A stretch of DNA of 64,000 bases from Paragonimus westermani (GCA_008508345.1 QNGE01000428.1:124001-188000), one strand, 5' to 3'; counted from the first letter of the stretch, positions 33,828-47,842 are shown. A program made the numbers and translations. Notes: generated by a model from the letters alone, not told the origin.

Positions 33828-33856
33828 TGCAATTGGTGCAGCGCAAGCCAATTGCA
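33828..33856. repeat. Perfect 9-base inverted repeat beside the microsatellite
   Basis: TGCAATTGG (33828-33836) and CCAATTGCA (33848-33856) can form a hairpin with an 11-base loop immediately after the N. Confidence 0.8.
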
Positions 33857-35642
33857 GTGATGGCTAAGCGCAGGCGTCCTTTGGCTTCTGTCACTGTGAC
33901 AGGCTAATCGGAATCGGATGCCGCCAGCCGTGTGTTGTGACCATTGCAATCTTGTTTAAGTGCGGTGTCTGTGTGATGCTGGTAACCAATGGAGCGAGGC
34001 ATGGGAAGCTGTACAACAAGCTTTGACTGTAGTTGTGACTCCTTTCTTATGCTCTAAACAGCTTGCTGTCTATAATCGGTTTGGACATGTGGAGCACCTA
34101 TATCTTACAGTCGATGGTTACCACTGTTTAGACAAGACGAGTATACTTTATTAGTTTGCACTGTTTACGGCCACCGTCCAAACAACACTCCGCAACTGGT
34201 CCAATAAATCACACACCTGGTTTATCAATAACCTGTTCATAACAGAGTTCGATGGGACTGGCTGTAAGATCTATTGCTCTTAGTTCAAAGGTTACTGGAC
34301 CGACTGACACCCATTTGTGACGAGCATAAACAAGTAGTATTCTCTCACTCATTGTTTCCAGCACTATCTCCAAGTAATTCAATCGAACATCTCTCATATA
34401 CGTTCCGGTTTCACTTCTCTCGTAATAGTCTAAGTGCAAACTGTAAACATAACAAAGTTGGTTACAGCCTGAAGATGTTTATGGCCAGTCGAAGGTGGCA
34501 CTCCGCAGTCACCCGTCCGCCCCAAGCGGCTACCACACTCATATTAACCAAGACAATCTCAGTGACAGCGAGTTTGTCTTTCCAGGTGTGAAATCAGCTA
34601 TCTGGTCGCCAACTGTTTCGCAATTCAAAACTATGTGGCTATGGTTACAACAGAGGACTTTGAGAAGGTAGTTCCACTAGTTTGGTGACATAGTAAAGCC
34701 AAAGTAGAGACAGGATTCACTCCGCTATTGTACAATCTCAACTCACAATCATGATATCTATTGATAAACGTTCACACTGGATAATGTACATGAAAGGCGC
34801 TGAATCATAATTGCTGAAAAATGTGGTGTAGACTGGAAACCGCATGACACCCTGCCGTATAGGATACCGCAGAATGAACACGCCAGCTTTCCTGACTATT
34901 CATGAAGAAAGTGAAAAATACTGTTGAGATTTTTTTCCCTTCTTGGCAAGCGGACACATAGTCACAGGAATGTCTCGTCGATGAACCACAGTTATTATCA
35001 GAACCTTGTCAAACCGGACAGAAACATTCGCTTACTGCAAAGATTGGCTTACGTAGAGAAGGAAAATATTACTTGACAAACATGTGTCCAGAGATGTACC
35101 AAGTAGTTAAACAAAACCGGCGTTGTAGTGAAGATCTAAAACGAACTGTCTAATTGACGCACAGTTCTTCACCATCTCTATCTACAAAGACCACGGCTGA
35201 CGAGAAAAAACAGGTTATTTACAGTCACATATGCGGCTGTGCGCTACAGTAGTTGCCCGGAGAAACGACCCAAAACCAACTACGGAACATGCTGATGGGA
35301 GTGTAGGTAGAACAATTTTCTCTCCGGTTTTGTTCATAGAGTAGTAGACGACAGGTGTTTGTGTCTTAATTACACAGATGTACCATCGTATTATCGTTAC
35401 ATGGTCACAGTGGTTAACAGTTGTGGACATCATACACGTGTGTATTTGTATTACGCGGCTTCAAACAGTCGTATAGATTAAACTCATTTTTTACACATTC
35501 ACATAACTGTTTGGAACTTATGGACGAGTAATTCTGTAGCTTACCATCCATAGCCGGCTTTAGGTGTCATAGGCAACCGATGAAACTCACCCGTTTGTGC
35601 ACTTGCGACTGTCATACGCAACCGACTTAGTCGATTCTTTCA
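33857..35642. other. Intergenic or intronic, no supported feature
   Basis: No gene, RNA gene or repeat recognised. Confidence 0.4.
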
Positions 35643-36250
35643 AGTTGAACAACACTGACATCTGATCGCAGCCTTCGCATTCACATAGACTTTCCAGTCA
35701 GCCGCTTTCGGAATCAAACACCAGACTCGAGTTCCGTCCTCATTAGTGCACATCAGCAGCACATAACCTTACCACTACCAACAGTAAAACTATGGCCACG
35801 CTTTCATTAAGCAGACGTATTGACCACTACACAATCACTCTTCAGTAATATAAAATATCACCTAGCAAATTCAGTGAGATCGGGGATTTCGACACGCCTC
35901 GGAAGTCCTAATCGCGGGGTTATCGACTGGAGTTAACAGCACACTTACTGTGTCTCCTATCTAGACGACCGGGCAACCTGATCACTGCTCACGAACGAAA
36001 GTGGTCCAGCGTTCACAGTTGATAATTCGGTCAAGTCTGATGCGAGGTCAATGGCGCAGTGGTCAACACGGTTGCCTCATGAAAGCGTGGCCGGAGTTCA
36101 AATCCCGGCCGTGGCAAGGATATGCATTACTGACGAGTTGTAACAAGAACGAAATTCGAGTCTAGTGCTTCTTTTCGAAAGAGAGTGACTAGAAAGTTTA
36201 CCTGAATGCGAAGGCTGCGATCGAACCTAAGTGATGTTCAACTTCAAACT
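35643..36250. mobile_element. Foldback SINE dimer, copy B (complete)
   Basis: This has the same structure as copy A but complete at both ends. It begins AGTTGAACA (35643) and ends TGTTCAACT (36235-36243), inverted ends of one another. Inside these, GATCGCAGCCTTCGCATTCA at the left is mirrored by TGAATGCGAAGGCTGCGATC at the right. A and B boxes lie at 36052-36062 and 36095-36105. From 35656 to 36181 it aligns to copy A without gaps and with four mismatches. The flanks of A and B differ beyond the unit, so this looks like an inserted element and not part of a longer duplication. Confidence 0.82.
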
Positions 36251-39200
36251 AACCAAATCTCTGATTACTCATTAATCGCTTCTTTTTATAACTGTGGCAG
36301 CCTACCAATGCAACCGTTACATTAACCTGTGGACCATTACACGCTTCCTAAAAGTCCCCTGCACTTCTATATGAGGAATAAGACACTGATAGCTGCCAAC
36401 AGGAGTGGTGTCACACACTGAAAGAGTGCATTCAACCTTAATGATGGGGTTTATGGGCAGCAATTCAAATTTCTAGTTATTCCAACAGATATAATCGTTT
36501 GATTAAAACGACGAGTCACACTTTTTTCGGATAACACTCAAATGTGAAGTTATCTCTTTTGTGTCATACTCTGTTCGTACTGGGTTTTCCTGTTTTCTAA
36601 GACTGACGTCCATTTACGTTATTCTCCAAACTAAAACCAACAAAATGGCTCAGATTGGATATCTGTATCGCTAGTCACCAAAACAGTTTCGACAACTTGT
36701 AACTATCATACAAGCCTGTGGATGAAGAGCATAATCACTGAATGGACAAGTGTACCTACGGGTGAATGCGACTGAACAGTTCTTGTAGTTGACACACCTA
36801 CTGGACCGACCAGGTAAATTGCACGTCCACACATAATTACGACGAAATACAAGTATACATATACTCAGGCACGCACTCTGAGAAAAAGCCAACAAACAAA
36901 CAGTTAGACTTTAAGTTGGGCCGATATCCCCCCCTAGTACTTAACTGTTGAGGATTCTGATCGATCAGTTAGCAAGTAAATAACACCGAAAATTTGAATC
37001 ATTATGGGAATAAGGAATTGTTGTTTTAGGTGTTGAGACACTTCTTAGAATAATAAGTAGGTTTCATCGCATACTTCACATCATGATACGCAAGTTGATA
37101 TATGGGACGAAGTATGGGTATGAAAATTCTCTGGTGCAGACTGGTACGGTTCACCATGGGGTACAATGAGAGTTCACTTCGGCGTGGGTTAATTGAAGAA
37201 TCACAGTTAATCCCATTGGTGGACTGAGGTTTACAAAGAAGCCATCAGAACTGACCATCGCTTATGATACTTACCTATCCTCACAGATGAAAAATCAAGA
37301 ATATTAAATGGACGTACAGACTATTTTCCACCAACCTAACCTTGGACCGACTGAATTATGAGTTAGGTTTCAGACACCACATGGCTGTTTTAGTTCAAGT
37401 TAACCGGCCTGCATTTTTTGTGAGGTCGGTCGAGTGACACAGTCATTAAGCTGGTCTTGTATTTGTAAAAATTCCGGTGTTCCACATTAGAACATCGTTC
37501 ATGGATTGGAATTTCCCGAAATTGGCTCTTCCGATTCCTATAGGAACGAATTTGTCAAACTGTTTCGCCCAGTCAAACTCTCATCAGAACTGAAACTCAG
37601 TACACCGAAGTATTGCAACCGTGATATATACTCGTAATTGGAATGTAGTGTGAAGAAAATGTGAAATAATCAAGTTTTCACCTGTTTGACCAACTACGAT
37701 GAATCCCATCTAATTCGTTAGCTGATGTATGTCGACACTCTCTTAATTTCTCGAAAATTGATCTGGCAAGTTGACGTATACAAATCGTTGCCAGTAAATT
37801 CGCCACCTTCTACAATTCATCAATAGTTGAAGATATATTCCTGGCTGATTTCACCGGAATTCAGTATGTGTGCTACAGTGATCTGTTAATAACATAGAGG
37901 GTGATCTCCAGTATTCATTACTGTTAACCAAACAATACTAAGTATAAACTGATACGGAAAACCGTTAGAAATAGTTTTAGTCGGTGATTACAAGGAATCA
38001 CGTGCCCTGAAGTTTACGCATTGTCCTCCGGAAACAGGGCATAATTAGATCTAAAAATCGATCTAAGCGTATTTTCCGGCGTTAAAACTACAGCATGCGC
38101 AATAAGACCAAGGGGACTGACGTAAGCAGATATAACCTGACACGACTCAAACGAAGTTTAGCAACGTCTTTTAGAACCCGTATTGATAACAATTAGGATG
38201 CTCTATGCTTGTATGCATGCTGCGCAATAGTGTGTGGAAAAGGCTGATGAGAAAAAAAATTGTGGAATCAGTGTGTCAAAAGTAAACCAAGAACACCCTT
38301 TTAGGTAAGACTGAGAAACGGACCGTACGGCAGTTGTTTTCACAGCGGGTTTCAACGAGATACACTGATCTCTGATATGGGCCCTTTTAGCAGATCAAGT
38401 CAAACCTACACGTTAACAGCATGGTTAACCTTGCGCTAAGGACTTCTCAGAAATGTCATGCAGTAACTGTCACGCTATATTATCCAGATTAGCAAAGTGT
38501 AAGCGATTGTATTTAAGCTTGGTGGTTATATTGTCCCCATCATCATTAATATACCAGTCATTTTGAATTAGTACTAGTCATTGACTTTTACCATCACTCA
38601 GCACTGATAAACTAGCAAGGCAAGATGTGATACTGCAACGGTTGGTGAGCGTAAAATGTTCACTCTTGAACCCACTGAGCTGGCAATCTATATTACCCAG
38701 TCCAGTAACAGTACGTTCACTCCGAAAATTCTCTTTGACAAGCCCAATACAGCCCGAATAATTGCAATTTTGGAAATTTGCACGATACTCGTCATACAAC
38801 ATCAAGTGTTGACCGATAACTGTGTTCGACTGACTTCCTTTGAGAAAATCACTTGACCCGAATCCTGCACTGGCTGGAGCTGACCAGTATTGCATACAAT
38901 CATCCTTACCGAAATCTAAGCTTCTTCCCAAAGGTGCAGTCCGTGGTCAAGACATTACTCAGCTGGTTCAGTGATATACTTGCTTCATCCCAACTTAGAA
39001 AACGTGATCAAAGGATAATCGATTGGAAACAAGCAGAGGAACACCAGTGAATAATGTGATAAATTTGTCGGTTATGAAACAATCTTCTTTCTAAAAACTC
39101 TAGGCCACGGCTGAATTCGATTCAATGGCAAGGGCCGCCTACTCTTACGCGACACATTTTCCATTAGCTGAGATTCGAAGCTTTGTCGGTAGCCTGATAG

Positions 39201-40479
39201 TGACTTCGCTCGTCAGATGATCAGCCAACCTCGGTTCTGTCTGCAAGACATTACGCCTGTAATTTTTAAACCGTGATGACTGCATCATGAGCGTTAACAA
39301 AAAAGAAACCTGACATTATCGCGTCTTACCTAACGGGACCTCTGGTGTAAGTTTATCAGCATGCTATGGCTACTACAAAATGTGAACATTGTTGGACATG
39401 TTGCCTGATTAGTATCAGCCTGGTAGAAAAGGTTACTACGAACTCCAACAAGCGTTGATTCTGTCTTAATGCGCCTAGGTAGTCTTCCTCACACTCATTG
39501 TTCACCCTATGTTATCCATCGTTAGCCAGAAGTAAACGAACTACCTTCCTGGATCCCGAAACTCACGATGCCACGACAAGGAGTGACATTCACGCAAAAC
39601 ATGGTAGAAAATAAAATGACTGTGTTCATATTCTGAATATAAATTAGAGTACTCTTTATGAACAAACAAATAAATCAAGACAACAGAGTCAGTGTAACTC
39701 ACACGCCGCTAGACGCCTCAAGAAAGAATTGTTTCGACGTAGCAGGTTTGAATATTCCTAATGGGTTTCTCTACAAAGCTACAATCAAACTGACTGTAAG
39801 AGGGCTCCTATCTAGTACCCCACCTCAATGTTTAACTTAAAGTGATACCTGTTTCCAGAAACTGAATCTGCCATAACACCTCAAACGTTAGAACCGGGAG
39901 TGAAGCCAGTAAAGTATGCAGGCCACATCATTACTGAATATTAATGTTCTCGCAGCCACCTTCTGTTAAAGTCTGAGAAATGAACTGAAGAATTCTTCTG
40001 CTGAAACACTGCTGATTCATTTCCACTGGTAGACAGTACTAACCTGGGTAAGAGTTCAGGATCGTGAGCTGATCCTTTATGTAATTAGGACTGTTTCCTT
40101 AAACCGTGACGCTTGTTCCTCTCATGTTTCATTACGGTATTCTTCAACAGGCCTCCTTTCTAATAACATTAACAGTCTGTGTCGTTCGGACGTCCATGAT
40201 TAAATTATTCATCGTCAGAAAATATCAGTGTTCCACTTATGCGGGTGGTGAAACCCGTAATACCGTACGTTATACTTTATCTCAACAACACCTTTTCGAC
40301 AAGTACTAGTTTTACTGCCCCGTTTTGTCTATGAGCATAAGAACAGCATACGCTTTCAACATCAGTTCCTCCTGTAATACAATAAGAATGCCCCGGTTTA
40401 CATGCGGTCAAACTCAGTGCTCTTCCCACACTTAATGGAAGCTTCCCTTGGTTTTTAGATTAGAACAGCCTGATAGCTT
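36251..40479. other. Intergenic or intronic, no supported feature
   Basis: Only chance-sized open frames (the longest at 38578-38931, minus, 117 codons, no domain). A GGCCACGGCTGAATTCGATT word near 39110 is tRNA-like on the minus strand but too degraded to call. Confidence 0.35.
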
Positions 40480-40700
40480 GAGGATAATAGCGGCGGAGCA
40501 GTGTAAAACTCCGTGCCGCGGTAGACAGCTAGCGGGCTCGGTGTAAATGCCGGAGTTGTTTCCAAATTTGTCCGCGCATCAAAATGGGTCGACGTTCTCC
40601 TGTCCTCACAACGGTTGTGTGGTACGGCATGAGTCATACCCGCGCACGCGATTGACATGGGCATGCTCTGGTCACGTGACACGCGCTGACCCTAGGGTTG
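40480..40700. other. CpG-rich patch
   Basis: About 21 CpG steps in 220 bases, for example CCGCGCATC near 40570 and CCCGCGCACGCGATTG near 40640, against a CpG-poorer background. A 75-codon minus-strand open frame (40455-40682) covers it but is not recognised. It could be a first exon, a young repeat fragment or a small CpG island. Confidence 0.3.
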
Positions 40701-43700
40701 GTCACAGAGACTTGGGTGATACGTGACAACCACTACCACGATTGTCTGTCCAACTAAATCGGGTAGGGCGAGGCTCACATGGTTAGCTGCCTTGATTGAA
40801 ACCTCCAATTTTGAATTTCCCGATACAATACGCGGTCACTTGACCCCATTTTGAGTGAACTAGTCTACACCGTATTAGTGCCCACATTCTTGTTAACAAC
40901 CTGTGATTCGAAATGTGGGAAAGCTGGCGTAAAATGTGGGCCCGTCTAATGTTGGTCCAGCAGTTTGCATATTTTTCGGTCGGACCACAGACCGCCCTGT
41001 TCCCCGAACACAACTAGGTAGTCTACCCAACATGTGATTTTGTGGAAGTGGTGACCGTCTCCTGACGATGACCAGTTAGGCCAGGTTGTTCGTCTGTAAG
41101 TTCTCGATAACCAGAAATTACCTGCTAACTATCACATTCATTGAACCCCGCAAATATCAAGGTGAAATCCCCCAATAGACCTAATGTGAAAGGCTAGCGG
41201 TGTGCAGACAAAGGCGTACACCTGCGGAAAACCACACAAGGTAACGGTGTGCTTGTATCATACCGTCGATTAGAGTTAAAAATCGTTGATCAATCTTTAT
41301 CAACTCTATTATGTCAATGGAGTTAGATTGACCATTATGGGAGTTTCTTCTTTTTAGAAAGTTCTAATCAGCCTGCTCTCAAGTCTAAGTTATATATTTC
41401 AGTAGTATCCTGATTTAACCGATTCGCTGGCAGCTTTCTATAAAATCGTTGCTCACTTATGCTCGCTGTAGGTACCAAACTGCAATCAGAGCAGCCGTCT
41501 TCCAGGTTACTTCATTTAATTCTCGTATGCTTCCAAAACACAGTAAGTTTCCGAATAAGCTAAATTAACGTTAAACGGATTTTAATGTGCGAAGAATTTG
41601 TGGACGCCCGGTTGGTATTTATAATCAAAGTATACTTCCTGGTCCGGAAATCCCCCAAACTCCCTTAACTAAGATACGCTGAATTGAATCAGTTTAGAAA
41701 GCTGCGAAAAACCAACAGGTCGTACGTCAAACATACATGGACAAAACCATATTTGTCTTACTACTGCGTAAAGGCATGTACAGATCAAAGAAACACCGGA
41801 AACGACAATACCGGTTAGGTAAGTTCGTTCGGGTGTCACCTGTTTTTAGCAGAGGATAAAGGGGTGGTGGATGGTGCCTTGTAGACACTGATGTAAACCA
41901 AGATTCAATTTGTCTTTGCGACTAAACCTGTCGGACAAACTCTTAGTACTCATCTAGGTACATGCACATTTTCCAGTTTGATGCCATGATCTCTGTCTAC
42001 CGTGTGACCTGTGTGAAACCCAAACTCCTGAACGGATATTCTTGACGATTATCGCATGGTTTCCCAATTAAACGTCATAGTTAATTTGTTCTAGTTTTCA
42101 GTTATTACTCGGCCTAAACTGTATGAACAACATTTAGTCTTATAGATACGATGGTCAGTTATCTCCACAGGCAACTGGCCTTTCAGATTCCTATTCAAAA
42201 AAGAGCCTCACTTTCTGCTCCAGTAAAAATGCATTGCTTCCAACCTCCTTAAGTCGCAAGGAAAACTGACTTGGTTGATCTAGTCTCTCAGGTTCGTTAG
42301 CACAGCGTTAACTAACCTCAGTATCTATCCTTTGTTCGATAATTATCCAAACCACTGCTTTGTTCTGTGCTCATTTCTAAGTATTTGTTTTTGGTTGCTG
42401 GCCAAGAAGGGTAGAAATGGGTCGATCTAATGCGGGCCGAAAAGCAATCCGTGATCGTGACTTACACTGCTGAATAAGCGTACGAGTTACAACTGTGCGT
42501 TCGGATACAAGAATCTATAGTACAGAATAAATGTTAACATTTGTTCAATACTATCCTTGGTCATAACACTGCCTCACTCTATACAGTATGGCTTATCATG
42601 TCACATGATACAGACTTAAACAAGTGACCCGGAAGTTAGAATGGACATTCGATTTGCGTGTGATTTCAGCTGTTCCATACGTGACCATGTTTAATTCGTT
42701 TTAGAAGAGGTCCAAGTGTGGTAAACCTGGACTTCTGCTAGTGTGAAATCATCGATAGAAGCAACATACCTAGATGCAGCAGGTACCCCAAACCGTGGAG
42801 CTGCAAAACCATAACAGACGGTAAAAACCGCTACCACTACACTACTTCTCCGTAACCCATTTTAAAAAAGATCAATGCGCTACTTACTAATTGACGGAGT
42901 TCGAATGGCTGACCGTTTGTTAGAAGTTCCACTCAGTAGAGCGGTCACCCGGGTTTACCAAAAGATGCGTGGTACCTGTCGAATTGTGCACTACATCAAG
43001 GGTGTTGGAATAAGCCATAAGAATGTTCAGTTCTTCATACTGTAGGCGGATATCTTCGTGAAAGGAAGTTAGGGTCTTGTAGCACTTTTACCGTTGATTA
43101 GTTTCCGATCAGCCCCAAATGGGTTCAAGAGACACCAAAAAACCAGCCTCCTAGAATGTCGAGGACATACGGCTGGGGAAAGCTGGCTTTTACACATTAG
43201 TTGGAACACTCAATCGTGTTTACAACATAAACAAACTCGTTTAAACCTATGTCCAATAATCGGGCAGTGTTCGAGCTAAGAATGAAAAACTATTGCGGTG
43301 CACACTCGAAGCTGATTCTGCAACAACTATCAGAACCTAGAGTTCAGGAGTATTGTCACGACAGAGCAGAGTGAAGTGCCAGCTGTACTCCATCCTACTC
43401 AAAGCCGTAACGAATTTGACAACGTGTGGACGATAGTTTCTTCAGGTGCTTACTTGTTACAAGCCCGGACAAATTCTGTGAACACCAGACTGGAACTAGC
43501 GGTCCAATAAGTCTGTGAGACCTAGAGGTAAGTTTGTTGCAATGTATATTCACAAATTTTCGGTAGCCAAAAAAATACGAACATGTTAACAACGAGTGCA
43601 ACAGTAAATCTACGTCAACATTCATATCAGCTGGTATTTATAACGTTAGATCATTTTTCATCACCAAGCATATGGAGTCGATGGGGTTTAGTTTATTTTG

Positions 43701-44959
43701 AGGCTCCTAACACGGTGATTACATTTGTGATCTGACTGCATTCGGAGTACATTGAGTGAAACTGATTATGTGAAAATTTCCAAGTGATGTTCTGAATATA
43801 CTGCACCCCAAGTATCGGTAAATTACAAATTACATTTCTTTAATAAAACATCATATGCTTTGTGCTCGAACTCATTTAAAAGGAATGAAAATGAAGCTCA
43901 CACACGCTCGGATATATAAAGTCTACCATGAATTAGCTAACAATGTCAACACAAGCCGCGTTCATCAATCTCGATGTGATCACAGCTGTTGCTATATGAA
44001 AACAATCGGTTGATGTGAAACCCGTCTACAAGCCGTTATTCTGAATGGACACAGTTCACCCATAATTAACAGACTGCACCGACTGTAGCCGCAAGGACAT
44101 TAAATGCTGTTTATACTATCCCAAGATGTCAACTCTTAAACAGACAGTCCACAGCTGGTTTGTTCTTGTTTAGTGGTCTTACCAGCTTAGCCAAGAAGGT
44201 TGGCGAGAGGGAAAAATGTGGAACTGATTCCAAAGTTGTAGATAATTTTTTTATATATAACACAGTAAACTACGCATTGACTAATGAGCTTCGTCACCCG
44301 AGCATCTGAGATTGTCGTACACAACAGAATCCGATTTCTTTTTTTCATAACTTGGATCGACTGTACTACGTGGTTACCAACTCTTATCAACAGGTTATTT
44401 TGGATGCTGCCTAATTTTGACATCTTCTGTGGGAAACGACGTTAAGTGCTTTTATTCTGAATAGTGCCCCACGGGAAAATAACACTCCACTCTAGCGCTT
44501 AAGCTATTTCATTTCTTGAAGTACACTGCTCTCCTGATTCTTCTGCAGACTCATTTGATTGGGTGAGTCTGGAAACTAGCCGTATCCACCATTTACCGGT
44601 TGTTTAAATAGGTTTATGTGAAATTTCCTCCTCTCCATCTTCAAAAACACAACAGCATTGACAATATCTAAAGAGGGTGGCAATATTCGAGACCGATTCC
44701 CCGGGTTACATTCGGGTTATTCGGAAGTGGGTGGAAGATCTGTACACAGGGACTCATGGGGTCATTGTAAGAAAAGCTCTTACCCTTATAGCAGTAACCA
44801 CCGGATAGACTTACTGGCAACCGTCCCAAAATCCAGGAGATCAGAAACCGGGCTGGCCGAATGCTGTACGAAAGAAGATCCACATTGGTCTCCACAGCTA
44901 TCAGAATTTGGAATCCTTGGAACGAAGATTGCAGTGTAGCAAACGCGGTTAGCCTGCGT
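40701..44959. other. Intergenic or intronic, no supported feature
   Basis: No supported feature. The 93-codon plus-strand frame at 44658-44939 has no family or splice support. Confidence 0.4.
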
Positions 44960-46350
44960 AAGAAGCAGAGCCCCGGTCTGCGTCGACGGCGTTACGTTTG
45001 AGGTGCCTTCGCACGCTTCCGGTGTACCGACCTAAGTAGATAGGCGACCACACAGCCGTACACTAATGAGTGCCTGCGTGCGTACGTGCAGACAGGCAGG
45101 CCCAGTCATGCACGCACTAGTGCGCGCACGCATATGATGCCAGTGTCGTGTTCTATTCGGTAGGTAGTGTTCCGTACGATAGCTATCAATCTGCACGAAT
45201 CGTTGCTGTCGCTTGATCTGTCAATCTTCCTGTGGACCTATCTCAGCCTGACCAGCTGAGCTGAGAGTGCGTCCGTGTGTGTGCGCGCAAGTTGTACAGT
45301 GTGTGCGTCTCGTAGGTTCGTTCGCGCTGTGTGTATTTTTGTATGTCCACTTATATATGAATGGGTGTTTATGTGCACTCGCATTGGAAACTGCACTGAA
45401 CACTCAGTGTGCCCAAATCGCACGTCGATTGGCACAAAAATGCATGACCAAAGGGAGGATATTTTTCCAGGGATCCTCGGGACACCTCAGCTCCTACACA
45501 CGTGCATGAGCGTGAGCTTTCAGAATTTCCTGTAATAAGTCTATTTCCATTGGGTAAGTGTGCATACCATCGATGTGTTCGAGACGTGCACAACTCCGTG
45601 GGTGCCGCCGAACCGGACTGCGTAAAAAGAGATGAGTGATGGTAGGGTCTAATTCCAGAGCATACCCAAGACGCTACAGATGGTCAAGTGGATTGTGCCA
45701 CACGATTCGGTCACCAAACCAGTTGCTCCACATACACACAAACCGTTTTCGTTACCCTGTGGACGTTGGCGGGTTGACATGCACCTGTCGATCTGCATTA
45801 CAACTTACATTTCGTCTATCCATTTTTTAGATAGAGGGAATAGTGGAAACGGGGTTAGGAATTAAATTGGTTTGCGTTCACTTCCTCTCTCCGACTTCTG
45901 ACTTGGTTGGCTTACTTGCTATCAGGCCCACTGGCATAAATACATACACTCACTCACCGTTGGGACAGCCCTAAGGTGTCTGTTTTGCGTGAGGAGTCAG
46001 CGTTGATGACACAGCCAGATGTGATAGACACGTGCCTAAGAGACAGCAGACGAGGAAACAGACAAATCCAACTAAGTTGTCAGGAGGACACGCTGGAGTC
46101 TATTCACCGGAGTAGCATCCAAGCTAAGTGCAAGCAGACCGGAACACACGCACTCATGTACGTCTGTGTTTGTGTGAGAATGGCGTACAATCGGCCCCAC
46201 TGCGATTCCCGGCAGCGCTCTCAAAGAGGTCACGCACGCCTGATGTGGAGAGGGTGGCTAGACGAAACGACAATGTTCACTGCTCTGAGCTATCCTGCGT
46301 TGTTTTTCATCCGCCTCTAGGCTCGACAGGGCGTTGCCTGTTCTGCAGCC
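44960..46350. other. GC-richer island with alternating purine-pyrimidine tracts
   Basis: This is denser in G+C and in GTGCGTGCGTACGTG or GTGCGCGCACGCATATG type runs than its surroundings (clearest at 45075-45140 and 45265-45300). Several overlapping open frames on both strands reflect stop-poor composition. None shows a domain. Confidence 0.3.
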
Positions 46351-46493
46351 TGTCAATACGTGCAAAGGACTGGCGAGGTGGTCATAGGACGACAAGCTAG
46401 GCTTGATGTGTGAGAAAAGGCCAAAACAGTGAAACTCTGCAAACGATCGACGTGAATACATCTTCAGCCAATAAACTTCGAGAATAGACATGC

Positions 46494-46526
46494 TGACTGA
46501 TTGATTGATTGACTGATTGATTGATT
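46494..46526. repeat. TGAT/TGAC tetranucleotide repeat
   Basis: About eight units of TGAT with two TGAC variants. Confidence 0.85.
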
Positions 46527-47842
46527 AAGTGTTGTTGACTGGTTGGTTGACTGTTGTAGCACAGCAGGAATCCGAGCTCGGCCACTTCTGCAAGTTGGCC
46601 TAAAATTGTCCATCTGTTGCAACCAGATTACCATGAACTGTTCATTTGCTGTCCTGTCACATTTTGGTAGGTCAACCATAACCACTCATAACTGACTAGT
46701 TTAATTACTTAACGTAGAGTGCGAGTTGACAACAGTAATCACTCCACCTCAAACAGCTATGTAGTTTCGTGGGTTGGGTTCCATGAATTCATCTTATTCT
46801 CTTATTGCTCCCTACCTCCATCGATCATTGTGGTTGATCGAATAGACTGATAGGGCTGCCGGGTCCTACGCCAGTAAGGAAAGGTGTTATCTAGAGTCAA
46901 TAAACAGGCATAAGAAGCACATCCTTCGATGAAAAATCCTTACTTCTGTGGCCTACCGGAAATTATTTTTAGGTCTGGATCCAGCGGACAGAGGTGATGG
47001 GCCAAAAAGACTCGTGCATATTCTTCGAGTCAGAGGTAGAAGCTATTACTTACAGGATCTTCAGTCCTACGAGCATACCTCATGATTGGGTTTGTTAGAC
47101 ACACCCGATTCACAAGACATACATATGTATATTACGCCACGGCACAATCTACAACTCACCAAAGACAGCTCTGAATATAAATCAGAAAATTTTATGATTT
47201 AAGTCGTCCGATAAAGGCTCTCCAAGAGGGTCGAAACGTTGTGAAACCGATAACTCATTGGTTTTAACTCGTTGTGCTTAACCAAGGATTTACTTAATAA
47301 TCGCAGTGAATAGTTTTCGTAAAATCCCCGTCGCTCGAACAAGCACCTACCGTACAAAACCAATGGACACAAGAAGTATTCAGTCGAATTCGAGCCTCCT
47401 AAGCGTCCATTATCACTCTGAACCAAGTAGTCTTCAAGAAACTGGTCACCATTCCAAGAAAGACGAGATCATTCTGATCCTGTCACTGTTGCTCCCAAGC
47501 ACCATGAACCGACAGGTCACCTGAATATTTCAGGCGAACAGACGTTGGATTCCTTAAGTGAACAAACCCAGCTTCCTTGTCACTGAAGACCATTTGCTTA
47601 CATTCATAATGCGTTGGTGATAACACAATACTATCTGATTGTAAGCAAGTGAATCAACGAATCCCGAGAAATAGACCACTCGCCCTTAAAAACACAGTCA
47701 GTTGTGTGTTGGAGTCTGCGAGTGGTTTTAAGGGGCGCATATCGCAAACATTGTCCTTTTCAGTACATGATGACAGACGGAATGCTACTGGACTGAATCA
47801 GCTGTTTGGTTGTTTGGGATTTATTTTCAAGTTGACCATCAC
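46527..47842. other. Intergenic or intronic, one ribozyme-like motif
   Basis: Apart from the motif at 47208-47240, nothing is supported. The frame at 47306-47524 (plus) sits behind a fair acceptor (AATCGCAG) but encodes only a serine-rich stretch. Confidence 0.35.
47208..47240 (+). other. Hammerhead-core-like motif with a pairable stem II
   Basis: CCGATAA stands where CTGANGA is expected. GCTCTC and GAGGGT then pair over six bases around a CAA loop, and TCGAAACG follows. The order is that of a hammerhead core, but two core bases are changed and stems I and III are not evident. Confidence 0.3.

Noticed and set aside
38578..38931. 117-codon minus-strand open frame
   Set aside because: No domain or splice support, and its length is within chance expectation.
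39105..39180. tRNA-like sequence on the minus strand
   Set aside because: Only a partial B-box-like word is present, without a matching A box or SINE tail.
43911..43921. TATATAAAG as a promoter
   Set aside because: It is a single AT-rich word in AT-rich DNA with no exon or initiator in range.
46558..46600. AGCTCGG-type word as part of another SINE
   Set aside because: The B-box resemblance is partial and no A box or tail was found.
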